Shown here: one piece after another, positions 18,617 through 27,363 of the stretch | How the letters are laid out: every line of letters begins with the position of its first letter | Numbering within the stretch: the stretch's first letter is position 1 | Assembly (NCBI GenBank): GCA_019429465.1 | Contig: JAHYIV010000025.1 | Location: forward strand, 1-41,154 | Direction of reading: 5' to 3' | Origin: Desulfoarculaceae bacterium | Lineage (GTDB): Bacteria > Desulfobacterota > Desulfobulbia > Desulfobulbales > Desulfocapsaceae | Length of the DNA: 41,154 nt | Notes under the pieces: generated by a model | The model's input: the letters and a program-made list of their open reading frames with translations, nothing else | Told to the model about the DNA's origin: nothing | Database searches by the model: none | Position numbers and translations under genes: made by a program

Positions 18617-18829
18617 GCGCTGTCCCCATCTTTATAACTGACAGACTTTCTTTCCAAAAAAGTCATTCTTTTACTATTGAGGCTGCACCCCACAAAGGGG
18701 CACCCCATAATTTATTTCTTCAAACCGTTGCAACGAATCAAACACTATTATCTTGACTGCAAAAAAGGAATAAGGAGTGCAAGGAAAAGGTGAAGAGAGC
18801 AAAAACAGCTTCATGCTTCACTACGGCCG

Positions 18830-19285
18830 CTAAAGAGACAGGCGAGCTTTCCGTATCTGCTCAAAAGCGACCTGACACTTAGACCCATCCTCCAAAACAA
18901 GCTCAACCGTCTCGCCTTCGGCCTCACTGATATTGCCGATCAAAACCCGTTGACCCTCAACATCTTCACGAAGCTTTACTTTTGCCTTTCTTCCGAGGTA
19001 CGCCTGAAAATCTTTCATACTGCGCAATGGACGTTCAAGTCCAGGCGAGGACACCTCAAGATGATAAGCAGGGCCAATCAAATCTTCGACATCAAGAAAG
19101 TCGCCGACCTCCCGACTGACCTGACTACAATGATCAACGGTGATTCCTTCCTTACCGTCTATAAACAGACGCAGTACCCAGCCATGCCCCTCAAGACGAA
19201 ACTGAACCTCCACTAATTCCAGCCCCAAGGACGGCAGAAGAGCTTCCGCAAACGCCTGTACTTTTTCTTCCACCAACCCACTCAT
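18830..19285 (-). CDS. rimP: Ribosome maturation factor RimP
   Basis: Late 30S assembly factor that binds the pre-30S head and S12. The 151-residue product begins LVEEKVQAFAEALLPSLGLELVEV and carries the core CSQVSREVGDFLDVEDLI and YHLEVSSPGLERPL, the RimP signature. It is the first gene of the rimP-nusA-infB cluster. The ATG at 19285 has no strong ribosome-binding site. The 213-bp gap to nusA holds a small CCCC-ACAAA-GGGG hairpin but no gene. Confidence 0.93.
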   Translation of the reverse strand: MSGLVEEKVQAFAEALLPSLGLELVEVQFRLEGHGWVLRLFIDGKEGITVDHCSQVSREVGDFLDVEDLIGPAYHLEVSSPGLERPLRSMKDFQAYLGRKAKVKLREDVEGQRVLIGNISEAEGETVELVLEDGSKCQVAFEQIRKARLSL

Positions 19286-19337
19286 TTCAGTATATTAAAC
19301 ATAAATTTGTGTTTCTGCCACACTTTGGAGTAGACAT

Positions 19338-19360
19338 AAAAAAAAGCGGGCAAGCCCACT
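19338..19360 (-). terminator. Intrinsic terminator downstream of tRNA-Gly
   Basis: Minus strand: GTGGG and CCCGC arms with a CTTG loop, followed by eight T. It separates the tRNA unit from rimP, which begins 53 bp further on and so needs its own promoter. Confidence 0.75.
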
Positions 19361-19438
19361 TTCAAAGCCACTCGCATCACCAGACGACACAAATGGTATA
19401 ACCGGTAAAAAAAATGGGCCAATCCAGCCACCTAACCC

Positions 19439-19514
19439 TGGAGCGGGCGACGAGATTCGAACTCGCGACCCCAAGCTTGGGAAGCTTGTGCTCTACCAAC
19501 TGAGCTACACCCGC
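19439..19514 (-). tRNA. tRNA-Gly (anticodon CCC)
   Basis: A complete cloverleaf is readable on the minus strand: acceptor GCGGGTG/CGCCCGC, D arm GCTC-AGTTGGTA-GAGC, anticodon stem CAAGC/GCTTG with loop TTCCCAA (anticodon CCC, reading GGG), T arm GCGAG-TTCGAAT-CTCGT. The discriminator base T is followed by an encoded CCA (19439-19441). Mature tRNA without CCA is 19442-19514. Confidence 0.95.
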
Positions 19515-19539
19515 ACACAACCCTACACTAAACACTATA

Positions 19540-19568
19540 CATAGAACACAGAAGTGCTCCTTTGTCAA
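19540..19568 (-). promoter_or_regulatory. Sigma70-type promoter of tRNA-Gly
   Basis: A perfect -35 TTGACA (19563-19568), 17-bp spacer and -10 TCTATG (19540-19545) precede the tRNA by about 25 bp; a second -10-like TATAGT directly follows. The position suits a short 5' leader. Confidence 0.5.
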
Positions 19569-19965
19569 GCCAGAAGCACAATGCAGCAGAAACAGCTTTT
19601 GCTCCCGAATTGACCCAGGCTATAATCGTATCATAATTTCTCCAGCGGCCAAAATGGCAAAATCTCCAACCACAACATACTCATCCGCTGATTACATATT
19701 GACATTGCAGCATGTTACACTTTAGACTTTAACAACAGGCATCGGCTTACACCGTGGAGCCCCTCCTTCCACCCATGCCATTCTCAAAAAAATAAAATTG
19801 ACAAACACGAAACAGCCTTATAGAAGTTCAACTCTTTTATTCACATTTCTGACAAGCTGGTCTTCACGCCGTTGTTCACCTGCCACCCTTAGCGGCAGAA
19901 GGCAGGAACGGCATTTAAACAGCCCACTCAATCATCCAATCTGCAGCAAGACTCAACAGGAGCCA

Positions 19966-22425
19966 ATGGCTGAAAAATCACTTATTATCGCCGAGAAACC
20001 CAGTGTGGCCGCAGATCTTGTCAAGTCTCTGCCTGGCAAGTTTGAAAAGAGCAAGACCCATTACGAAAGTGACCGGTATATCGTCTCCTACGCCATCGGT
20101 CACCTGGTTTCCATCCAATTCCCGGAAGAAATCGATCCAAAATACAAGGAATGGAAGCTGGAAAACCTTCCCATCCTGCCTGAGGAATTCCCTCTTAAGG
20201 GGTTGGATGGCACCAAAAGTCAACTCAATACCCTGCAACAACTCATCCGGCGCAAGGATGTCGGGGAGATCATCAACGCCTGCGATGCCGGCCGCGAAGG
20301 GGAGCTGATCTTTAAGTATATCCTGCGCTACGTCTGGAACCAGTCTGTCGCCAAAAAAACATTCAAACGCCTCTGGCTGCAGTCCATGACCAAAGACGCC
20401 ATCAAGAACGCCTTTGCCAATCTCCGGGACAATGAGGAGATGCAGCCACTGGAAGACGCGGCGCTGTGCCGATCAGAATCGGACTGGCTGATCGGGATCA
20501 ACGCCACCCGGGCGCTCACCGGTTTCAACTCACGGCGCGGGGGCTTCTTCCTTACCCCCTGTGGCCGGGTGCAGACCCCAACCCTCTCCCTCATAGTCAA
20601 AAGGGAACAGATCCGTCTCACTTTTGTGCCTCGTACCTATTTCAACCTGTTCTCAACCTTCACTTTTGACCAGGATTCCTATATCGGCAAATGGATCGAC
20701 CCCAAATTCGTTAAGGACGAGAAGGACAACCAAACCAAGGCCGACCGGATATGGGATGAGAAGATAGCCGACCGAATCCTGGCGGAGTGCACCGGCAAGC
20801 TGGCCCAGGTCAAGGAAACAAGTAAAAAAATAAGCGAGCGCTCACCACAACTCTACGACCTCACCTCATTGCAGCGGGAAGCCAACTCCCGCTTTGGTTT
20901 TTCTGCCAAGAACACCTTGGGGCTGGCCCAGGCGCTGTACGAAAGGCACAAAGCACTCACCTACCCGCGTACCGACAGCCGTTGCCTGCCGGAAGATTAC
21001 CTGCCCACTGTCAGGAAGACCGTCAAGACCCAGACAGAATGGACCTATGGGCAGTACGCCGAAACGGCACTGACCAAAAAATTCATCAAACTGGAAAAGC
21101 TGATCTTCAATAATGCCAAGATCTCTGACCATCATGCCATCATCCCCACCAACGTCCTCCCCGACAACTTGACGGAGCCGGAGCTCAAGATCTATACCAT
21201 GGTGGTTCAGCGCTTTCTGGCCGTCTTTTTCCCGCCAGCCAGATATCTTAACACCCGGCGTATCTCCGTGATTGAGTCAGAAACATTTCTGACTGAAGGT
21301 AAGATCCTCACCGATCCTGGCTGGAAAGCCATCTATGGCAGCGAGGTCGACCAGGAGAAAGAGGCGGCGCTCAGCCCCATCCCCAAAGGAGCACCGATCA
21401 CCTGCGCCCAGATCAGCAAGGAACAGGCAGAGACCAAACCGCCGACCCGTTATAACGAGGCGACACTGCTCTCGGCCATGGAAAACTCAGATAAACTGGT
21501 CGATGACGAAGAGTTGGCTGCAGCCATGAAGGAACGGGGATTAGGCACCCCGGCAACCCGGGCCGCAATCATCGAGAAGCTGCTCAAGGAAAAATATCTG
21601 GTCCGCGAAGGCAAGGAGCTCACCCCCACCGGCAAGGCCTTTAATCTGTTCGCCCTCCTTGAGGCCATGAAGATTGAGCTGCTCGCCTCCCCTGAGATGA
21701 CCGGAGAATGGGAGCATAAGCTTAATCAGATCCTGCAAGGCAAGTTTACCCGCCAGCAGTTCATGGCCGAGATCAGGGAAACGACAGCACACATTATCTC
21801 CCAGGTGCAGAATTTTGACCGAACTGAAGTTCGAGCAGAGGCCCCCTTCAGCCCTGTCGACAATGTCCGTTTCTATGTCAGCCCCACCGCCTTTATCTCG
21901 GAAGATGAGAAAACAACCATTCGCAAGATCCTGGGCGGCAGGATCATGAGTGAGGCCGAGACTGTGGCCCTGATTAAAGGTGAAACCCTGGGCCCCTTCA
22001 GTGACTTCAGATCCAAACAAGGCAAGCCCTTTACCGCCTCGGTCAGGCTGAATCAGCACAAGATAGAATTTATTTTTGCCGACTCCACCGACAATCTGGA
22101 CATCACAGAGATTAAATCAACCCCTTCCCTGGGGCTCTCTCCTGTTGATAAAACCCCTGTCTACGAGACACCAGCGGCCTACATGTCTACATCGGCGATG
22201 GAGGGCGACAAAAAAAATGGACTGCAGATCAGTAAAATCATTCTCTCCAAGGCCCTTGAACCAAGGCACATTCAACAACTCCTGACTGATGGCAGAACAG
22301 AGCTGATCCCTGGTTTTATTTCTAAGAAAAAACGGCCCTTTGATGCCTTTCTCCTCCTTGACAAGAAAGGGAAAATCACCTTTGAGTTTCCGCCACGGAT
22401 AAAGAAAGAGAAGAAGAAGGCCTGA
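19966..22425 (+). CDS. topB: DNA topoisomerase III (type IA)
   Basis: Type IA topoisomerase that passes DNA strands through a transient single-strand break; topoisomerase III mainly resolves recombination and replication intermediates. From the ATG at 19966 (AGGAG at 19958-19962) the product has 819 residues. The TOPRIM domain shows LIIAEKPSVA at 6-15 and ACDAGREGE at 105-113; the catalytic Tyr is Y333 in LTYPRTDSR. NEATLLSAMENSDK and RGLGTPATRAAIIEKL follow in the conserved core. The last ~180 residues look like topoisomerase C-terminal repeats rather than CxxC zinc ribbons, which favours TopB over TopA. The open frame extends upstream to 19798 without homology. It does not appear to be in an operon with rsfS (466-bp gap). 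Confidence 0.92.
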   Translation: MAEKSLIIAEKPSVAADLVKSLPGKFEKSKTHYESDRYIVSYAIGHLVSIQFPEEIDPKYKEWKLENLPILPEEFPLKGLDGTKSQLNTLQQLIRRKDVGEIINACDAGREGELIFKYILRYVWNQSVAKKTFKRLWLQSMTKDAIKNAFANLRDNEEMQPLEDAALCRSESDWLIGINATRALTGFNSRRGGFFLTPCGRVQTPTLSLIVKREQIRLTFVPRTYFNLFSTFTFDQDSYIGKWIDPKFVKDEKDNQTKADRIWDEKIADRILAECTGKLAQVKETSKKISERSPQLYDLTSLQREANSRFGFSAKNTLGLAQALYERHKALTYPRTDSRCLPEDYLPTVRKTVKTQTEWTYGQYAETALTKKFIKLEKLIFNNAKISDHHAIIPTNVLPDNLTEPELKIYTMVVQRFLAVFFPPARYLNTRRISVIESETFLTEGKILTDPGWKAIYGSEVDQEKEAALSPIPKGAPITCAQISKEQAETKPPTRYNEATLLSAMENSDKLVDDEELAAAMKERGLGTPATRAAIIEKLLKEKYLVREGKELTPTGKAFNLFALLEAMKIELLASPEMTGEWEHKLNQILQGKFTRQQFMAEIRETTAHIISQVQNFDRTEVRAEAPFSPVDNVRFYVSPTAFISEDEKTTIRKILGGRIMSEAETVALIKGETLGPFSDFRSKQGKPFTASVRLNQHKIEFIFADSTDNLDITEIKSTPSLGLSPVDKTPVYETPAAYMSTSAMEGDKKNGLQISKIILSKALEPRHIQQLLTDGRTELIPGFISKKKRPFDAFLLLDKKGKITFEFPPRIKKEKKKA

Positions 22426-22891
22426 CAATACTCGTGCAGGCAAGAAAGCCGGCACAAGAGAATCCTCAAGTCTAGTATGGTCATAATAGAGAAAGTGAGG
22501 TATCTTGCGCCATGGAGATAATTGAAGACTTCTGTCGCTCTTCCATCATCAACATGGCGTTATCAGTTGATTGACAGGATAAGGGACTCGGAAAATAGTG
22601 ATCTACCTGAATAGCGACTGGATTTGGGCCAGATGTGGCTGCACCGATTGAATACAACCGCGGATGCAGTTGTGCTCCATCGAGGATTTTGCGATTAAGG
22701 TGCGATCAAAGATGGCCCGCAGACAGGAAGCAATAAGGCACTGATCCCGTTCATCAGGGTTAGTATTTTTCGCGCCCCCAAGACCACATTTTTTTATAAC
22801 TTTCGGGATATTACAGATTTGGTTTGTCTGTAAGAGATTCTACCGACCGAGTTCAATTCACACCAGAGGAGCCCACAGGGGCCAAATATTT
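22426..22891. other. 466-bp gap with a start-less Cys-rich frame
   Basis: No standard gene is visible between topB and rsfS. On the minus strand, 22603-22839 is a 78-codon open frame between two stops with no ATG, GTG or TTG near its beginning. It reads as a plausible Cys-rich peptide (…KCGLGGAKNTNPDERDQC…, six Cys in all) and may be a gene remnant or use an unusual start. The region directly before rsfS should hold its promoter, but no clear one is visible. Confidence 0.3.
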
Positions 22892-23269
22892 ATGCAAAGA
22901 CTGAAGACTGAGTATCAAAACAAGAGCGGCCTGGAACTGGCCAAAATCTGTGCGCGGGTGGCCCTTGACGCCAAGGCGGAGGACCTGGTCATTCTTGACG
23001 TCAAGGGTATTTCCTCATTTACTGATTATTTCGTAATCATGAGCGGCCGTTCAACCCGGCATGTCCAGGGCCTGGCCGAGACCATTGAGCATGAGATGCG
23101 CTCCAAGCGGATTAATGCTTCCCATGTCGAAGGTATCCAGGAAGGCATGTGGGTCCTCCTTGACTTTTATGATGTAGTAGTACATATTTTCTACCATGAG
23201 CAGAGAAGCTTCTATGATCTTGAAGGCCTCTGGCACGACGCCAAGCCTGTAGCCATTGACGAGCCCTGA
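22892..23269 (+). CDS. rsfS: Ribosomal silencing factor RsfS
   Basis: Binds ribosomal protein L14 and blocks subunit joining during nutrient limitation. The 125-residue product has the family core AKAEDLVILDVKGISSFTDYF, then VIMSGRSTRHVQGLAE and a C-terminal WVLLDFYDVVVHIF and FYDLEGLWHDA. In many bacteria the gene lies next to nadD or rlmH; here neither is present, and thrC follows after 148 bp on the same strand. Confidence 0.93.
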   Translation: MQRLKTEYQNKSGLELAKICARVALDAKAEDLVILDVKGISSFTDYFVIMSGRSTRHVQGLAETIEHEMRSKRINASHVEGIQEGMWVLLDFYDVVVHIFYHEQRSFYDLEGLWHDAKPVAIDEP

Positions 23270-23417
23270 TTCTCTCTTAAAAAAAACAAACCGTCGTTCA
23301 AAAATAACCGTAACCTTAAACTCCTCCTATGAACGGAGATAAAAATCAGCAATGGACTGGTTATTCCGTATCGGCGCCTAAACTCTTCTCAGGGAAGCCC
23401 TTTCCCGGACATCAATT

Positions 23418-24818
23418 ATGCAATACATAAGCACCAGGGGCGGCATCAGCCCCATTCCATTTACCGAGGCCGTGATGATGGGTCTGGCGGAAGACGGAGG
23501 TCTGCTCCTGCCGCGCACCATCCCTCGTGTCAGCAGCGAGACCTACGCCTCCTGGCAGGATCTTTCCTATCCGGAGCTGGCCTTTGAGGTTATGTCACGA
23601 TTCATTGATGATATCCCCAACAGCGACCTGCGCGAACTGATCGATCGTTCCTACGCCACCTTTGATCACCCGGAAATCACCCCTCTGGTCCACCACGGAA
23701 CCCTGCATATCCTGGAACTCTTTCACGGCCCGACATTTGCCTTCAAGGATGTGGCCCTGCAATTCCTGGGCAATCTCTTTGAATATCTTCTGAAGAAGAA
23801 TGATGCAGTCATGAACATTATCGGGGCCACCTCCGGTGATACCGGCAGCGCTGCCATCTACGGGGTCCGCGGCAAGGAAAAGATCAATATTTTCATTCTC
23901 CATCCCCACAAACGGGTCAGCCCGGTCCAGGAACAGCAGATGACCACGGTCACGGATGCCAATGTCTTCAACATCGCCATCCGCGGCACCTTTGATGACG
24001 GTCAGGCCATTGTCAAGGCCATATTCAACGATATCGATTTCAAGAAACAATACAACCTGGGGGCCATCAACTCCATCAACTGGGCGCGGGTTCTGGCCCA
24101 GGTCGTCTATTACGTCCACAGCTGCCTGCACATCAACCGCCACGAGCATGACAAGGCCGTCGATTTTGCCGTGCCAACCGGCAATTTTGGTGACATCTTC
24201 GCCGGATACATCGCCAAACGGATGCTGCCGGAAGGGACCATCCGCAAGCTGCTGCTGGCAAGCAATACCAATGACATTCTTACCCGCTTTGTTGCCCACG
24301 GTGACTACTCACTAGGCTCGGTGGTGGCCACCTCCAGTCCCTCCATGGATATCCAGGCCGCCTCCAATTTTGAAAGATACCTTTACTATCTCCTGGACGA
24401 AAATCCGGTCCATACCACAGCGGCAATGAGCCAGTTCACCGAAACCGGCAGACTCAATCTCTCAAGCTCCTGCGACCAGATCAAACGTGATTTTGTGGCC
24501 ACCGCCGCTACGGAACAGGAGGTCCTGGAGACCATTCAACTCTTCTACAAGGAATACGGCTACATCCTTGATCCGCACACGGCCGTGGGAGTCCATGCCG
24601 CCCTCATCCACCAGCAGAAAGGGATCCCGGTCATCTGCCTGTCCACGGCCCATCCGGCAAAATTCGGCGAGACCGTGTCCAAGGCCATCGGCATCCCGCC
24701 AGAGATGCCACATGCCTTAGCTGCACTTGCCGACAAAAAATCCCGCTGCGAGTTGATGGATGCCGATCGTAATCTGATCCAGGATTTTATCAGACACCAT
24801 GCTCTAGAGCAGCAGTGA
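23418..24818 (+). CDS. thrC: Threonine synthase
   Basis: PLP enzyme that converts O-phospho-L-homoserine to L-threonine and phosphate, the last step of threonine synthesis. The 466-residue product matches the long (E. coli/yeast-type) form: it starts MQYISTRGGISPIPFTEAV, and the PLP-binding Lys is K110 in GPTFAFKDVALQF. Further conserved blocks are ATSGDTGSAAIYGV, the substrate-site INSINWARVLAQVVYY and VPTGNFGDIFAGYIA. The C-terminal LSTAHPAKFGETV is also typical. No ribosome-binding site is obvious. It is followed by a convergent lipoprotein gene. Confidence 0.95.
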   Translation: MQYISTRGGISPIPFTEAVMMGLAEDGGLLLPRTIPRVSSETYASWQDLSYPELAFEVMSRFIDDIPNSDLRELIDRSYATFDHPEITPLVHHGTLHILELFHGPTFAFKDVALQFLGNLFEYLLKKNDAVMNIIGATSGDTGSAAIYGVRGKEKINIFILHPHKRVSPVQEQQMTTVTDANVFNIAIRGTFDDGQAIVKAIFNDIDFKKQYNLGAINSINWARVLAQVVYYVHSCLHINRHEHDKAVDFAVPTGNFGDIFAGYIAKRMLPEGTIRKLLLASNTNDILTRFVAHGDYSLGSVVATSSPSMDIQAASNFERYLYYLLDENPVHTTAAMSQFTETGRLNLSSSCDQIKRDFVATAATEQEVLETIQLFYKEYGYILDPHTAVGVHAALIHQQKGIPVICLSTAHPAKFGETVSKAIGIPPEMPHALAALADKKSRCELMDADRNLIQDFIRHHALEQQ

Positions 24819-24865
24819 CAGCAATCTCGGCTGCCTTTGACCTGGCTCACTCCTCTTTTGAAGGC

Positions 24866-24904
24866 AAAAAAAAAGGCTGGAAGCTCCTGGAAGAGCCCCC
24901 AGCC
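24866..24904 (-). terminator. Intrinsic terminator of the OmpA-like lipoprotein gene
   Basis: Minus strand: GGCTGG pairs with CCAGCC and an inner GGGCTC with GAGC, followed by nine T. It lies 33 bp after the lipoprotein stop; with A-runs on the other side it may partly serve thrC too. Confidence 0.8.
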
Positions 24905-24936
24905 GAACAGCTAGAGAGAAAAAAATATAGACCCGA

Positions 24937-25590
24937 TTAATTGGGTCTCGGGGCAATCACAATCACTACCCTACGGTTCATCTGACGCCCCGCCTCGGTG
25001 GCGTTGGTGGCAATCGGGCTTGATTCGCCAAAGGCAACAACTTCCATCCTGGATGCGTCAACTCCGCGCTGCATGAGCAAGTTCCCTACCGCCTCGGCCC
25101 GGCGTCGAGAAAGATCCATATTGTACGCCTCAGCTCCATCGCTGTCCGTATGACCCTCAATCCTGACCACGGTCTGTGGGTACTGGCGCAGCGACGAGGC
25201 AATCCGGTCCAGCTCGCTGTAGATTCCAGGCCGCACCACGGAGGAGTTGGTGTCAAAGCTCACATCCCCCTTGAGGGTTACCGCGAGCAGGTCACCATTC
25301 CGCTGCACTGATACCGCATCGGAGCTTGCCAGCGCCTGGCTCATCTGTTGCTCCTGCTGATCCATCATGTGTCCCACCCCGGCCCCGGCAAGGCCGCCGA
25401 CCGCAGCCCCGATCGCAGCCCCGATCAAGGTTCCCTTGGTATCCCCGCCAATCACCTGACCGAGGATGGCCCCGGTCGCAGCACCGCCGGCAGTGCCATA
25501 GACCCCGCCGGTCTGGGTTTTGGTCATGGGGGTTGCACAACCAGCGAGACACATCGTTCCTACCATACTCAAAACAACCAATCTTTTCAT
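24937..25590 (-). CDS. OmpA-family lipoprotein with glycine-zipper domain
   Basis: Probable outer-membrane lipoprotein linking the envelope to peptidoglycan. The 217-residue product has a lipoprotein signal ending LAGC (Cys18), a glycine-zipper segment at about 28-75 (repeated small-residue pattern with GAAIGAAVGGLAGAGVG) that can insert in membranes, and an OmpA C-terminal domain at about 105-215 with DVSFDTNSS, RIEGHTDSDG and NMDLSRRRAEAV. The domain order resembles YiaD-type proteins. The ATG is preceded by a good AAGGAGA. It stands alone, convergent with thrC. Confidence 0.92.
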   Translation of the reverse strand: MKRLVVLSMVGTMCLAGCATPMTKTQTGGVYGTAGGAATGAILGQVIGGDTKGTLIGAAIGAAVGGLAGAGVGHMMDQQEQQMSQALASSDAVSVQRNGDLLAVTLKGDVSFDTNSSVVRPGIYSELDRIASSLRQYPQTVVRIEGHTDSDGAEAYNMDLSRRRAEAVGNLLMQRGVDASRMEVVAFGESSPIATNATEAGRQMNRRVVIVIAPRPN

Positions 25591-25673
25591 AGTGTTCTCC
25601 TTCAGATTATAAGGGACAAGGGTTCTGGGGCTATGACGCCACTGCGAAAAAATGGTCTATTTTCTCCGTCGTG

Positions 25674-25751
25674 AAAAAGAAATTTCTTTTTATCATGTTA
25701 CCACCAGCCTGGATTCAAGTTGCTAATGCAACTCTCGGGTTGTGTCCCGAG
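25674..25751. repeat. Cluster of three inverted repeats
   Basis: AAAAAGAAATTTCTTTTT (25674-25691) is a perfect palindrome. It is followed by AGTTGC-TAAT-GCAACT (25718-25733) and, directly abutting, CTCGGG-TTGTGT-CCCGAG (25734-25751) then TTT. The two abutting hairpins could form a small structured RNA or a bidirectional terminator. Confidence 0.5.
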
Positions 25752-26229
25752 TTTCATAAAACCCAAACATTTTCTTGGCCAATTCGACAAACCTTCCATC
25801 ACAAAATCAAATCCTCAGCTCAGCTGTGACGGCTGTAAGACTTCACTTCACTACTCTTTCCCTCTCTTCTTTAACGAATATTGCCTAACACGACCGCTTC
25901 TCTTTTCGTTGAGCTCTCTCTCAAAGAAGATCAGCATAGTTAAAGGACTTTGTCCTGCGACCTGAACTGGAGACCTATTCCTCCAGCCATTTTTTCGGCA
26001 GCATGTATGTACAGAAAGGGGTATTCATGGTGAACCAACAACTGATTCGTTCAGGACTCCGATTTTCATTAAGGCGCAAATCTACTTTCCTTGTTCCTGG
26101 ACAAGCTGTTAAACTCTCAGACACAACCCCTCTTACATCAAAGTTAGACCCGTGCCGAGAGGAACACCATCAACCCATTGAACTTAAGTTAGAAATAGTT
26201 ACATTAACGACTTCAATTTACCTTATGCC

Positions 26230-26292
26230 ACATACCATGGTATGTCAAATGAAAAAAAACCACCCCCCCCCTCATTCTGAGCTCAGAATGAG
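26230..26292. repeat. Two perfect palindromes flanking A8 and C9 runs
   Basis: ACATACCATGGTATGT (26230-26245) and a 22-bp palindrome with half-site CTCATTCTGAG (26271-26292) are separated by AT-rich DNA, A8 and C9. On the minus strand the larger hairpin is followed by a G-run and then eight T, so it may act as the terminator of the cobalamin operon, although the G-run makes it atypical. Confidence 0.5.
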
Positions 26293-26439
26293 CCCTGCCA
26301 GTGGGCCATTTCTTCACTATACCTTCGCAACTATTTGGCCTTCGGATGTCGATACGGACACATAGGCCACATTGGCTTCGCCATTAACCCTGACTATCAC
26401 AGCCATCGTGCCCAGCAAGCTCACCAAAGGCTCAGTCTC

Positions 26440-27180
26440 TTACTTTTTTCTGACAATGATGGTGGAAAAATAATGCACCTGCACGGCCTGTCCATCAATA
26501 GTAGAGAGATCGGCAAGAACCCGCTCATCGGCCATGCCAACCCGTTCCACCAGCACAGCCTTGTCGAGGAGGTTCAATTCATCCAACAGGCTGATCAGAT
26601 GAGCCATGACCCGGTGCACCTTCATCAGAACAATGGTATCAAAGCCCTCCAGAATCTGCCTGAGACGACCATCGCTGAAGGTGGCAGGGATGACCGCCAG
26701 CATATCATCACCAAGACAGATGGGGGTGCGGGTGGCAGCGGAGCAGGAGCTCATGGCCGAAACCCCCGGGACAAACTGCACCCTGACTGCCGGATACATC
26801 TCAATCATGGTCGCATACAGATAGTAACCGGTTGAGTAGATGGCAGGATCGCCGAGGGTAGGAAAGGCCACATCCCGGCCCTGGCTGAGGATGGCAAAGA
26901 TCCTGGTGGCGGCATCCTGCCAGGCCCGCAGCACCTCAGGATCCGGCTCCTGGCCCAGATGGATCTTCTTCATGGGAAAATGGAGTTCCAAGATCTCTTT
27001 TTCGTGAGCCTCATCCATGGGCAGCGCATTCTGAACAATGGCGAGTGCCGTGGAGTTGCCGTTTGCCAAGGCCTTGGGAGTCGCCACCACCGGACAGTGG
27101 CGCAGCAGATTGAGGGCCTTGATGGTCAGAAGGTCTGGGTCACCAGGACCGACACCGACAATATAGAGCGTTGCTTGCAT
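26440..27180 (-). CDS. cbiL: Cobalt-precorrin-2 / precorrin-2 C20-methyltransferase (CbiL/CobI)
   Basis: SAM-dependent methyltransferase that methylates C20 of cobalt-factor II (anaerobic route) to give cobalt-factor III. The 246-residue product has the tetrapyrrole-methylase pattern: LYIVGVGPGDPDLLTIKAL at the N-terminus, the GDPAIYSTGYYL segment and FVPGVSAMSSCSA in the middle. The neighbouring CbiK-type chelatase points to the anaerobic, early-cobalt pathway, so cbiL fits better than cobI. The start at 27180 is the only ATG; the frame extends four codons to a TTG. It is the last gene of the riboswitch-controlled operon, separated from the binding-protein gene by 183 bp that hold palindromic element B. 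Confidence 0.92.
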   Translation of the reverse strand: MQATLYIVGVGPGDPDLLTIKALNLLRHCPVVATPKALANGNSTALAIVQNALPMDEAHEKEILELHFPMKKIHLGQEPDPEVLRAWQDAATRIFAILSQGRDVAFPTLGDPAIYSTGYYLYATMIEMYPAVRVQFVPGVSAMSSCSAATRTPICLGDDMLAVIPATFSDGRLRQILEGFDTIVLMKVHRVMAHLISLLDELNLLDKAVLVERVGMADERVLADLSTIDGQAVQVHYFSTIIVRKK

Positions 27181-27230
27181 GACAGGATTCAATGGTAGAA
27201 TTTTAAGAAGGACATCTGAGTTATCTGCTT

Positions 27231-27335
27231 AGAAGCCGTTACGAAATAACATGGCCATATCTGTCAATTTCGTTACGGCTCCTGATGCCGATCCGGTTAG
27301 CGTAATGGTCATGTTATTTTTTTACAGCGACTTAG
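27231..27335. repeat. Palindromic dispersed element, copy B
   Basis: AGAAGCCGTTACGAAAT pairs with ATTTCGTTACGGCTCCT (27231-27283), followed by GATGCCGATCCGGTT and a weaker second stem. The order and sequence match copy A in the ylxR-infB gap. It lies between two co-directional operon genes. Confidence 0.7.
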
Positions 27336-27363
27336 GCCCTCAGCCAGTAACCAGACAGACGAA

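Larger units (their letters stand above)
25591..26439. other. 849-bp gene-poor interval with several perfect palindromes
   Basis: Open frames at 25720-25965 and 26003-26365 have no recognisable domain and odd composition, and I do not call them. What stands out are five inverted repeats: an 18-bp palindrome at 25674-25691, two abutting hairpins at 25718-25751, a 16-bp palindrome at 26230-26245 and a 22-bp palindrome at 26271-26292. Homopolymer runs A8 and C9 separate the last two. The promoter of the lipoprotein gene and the 3' end of the cobalamin operon lie at its edges. Confidence 0.4.

Noticed and set aside
18688..18705. CCCC-ACAAA-GGGG hairpin in the nusA-rimP gap as a terminator
   Set aside because: No T-run follows on either strand and it lies within a gene cluster that is normally co-transcribed.
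19377..19568. 63-codon frame covering the tRNA
   Set aside because: It reads through a tRNA gene with full cloverleaf and its terminator.
25720..26365. Two plus-strand open frames of 81 and 120 codons between the OmpA-like gene and cbiL
   Set aside because: No ribosome-binding site of note, no domain, Ser/Pro/Thr-rich composition without pattern, and the second crosses two perfect palindromes and homopolymer runs.
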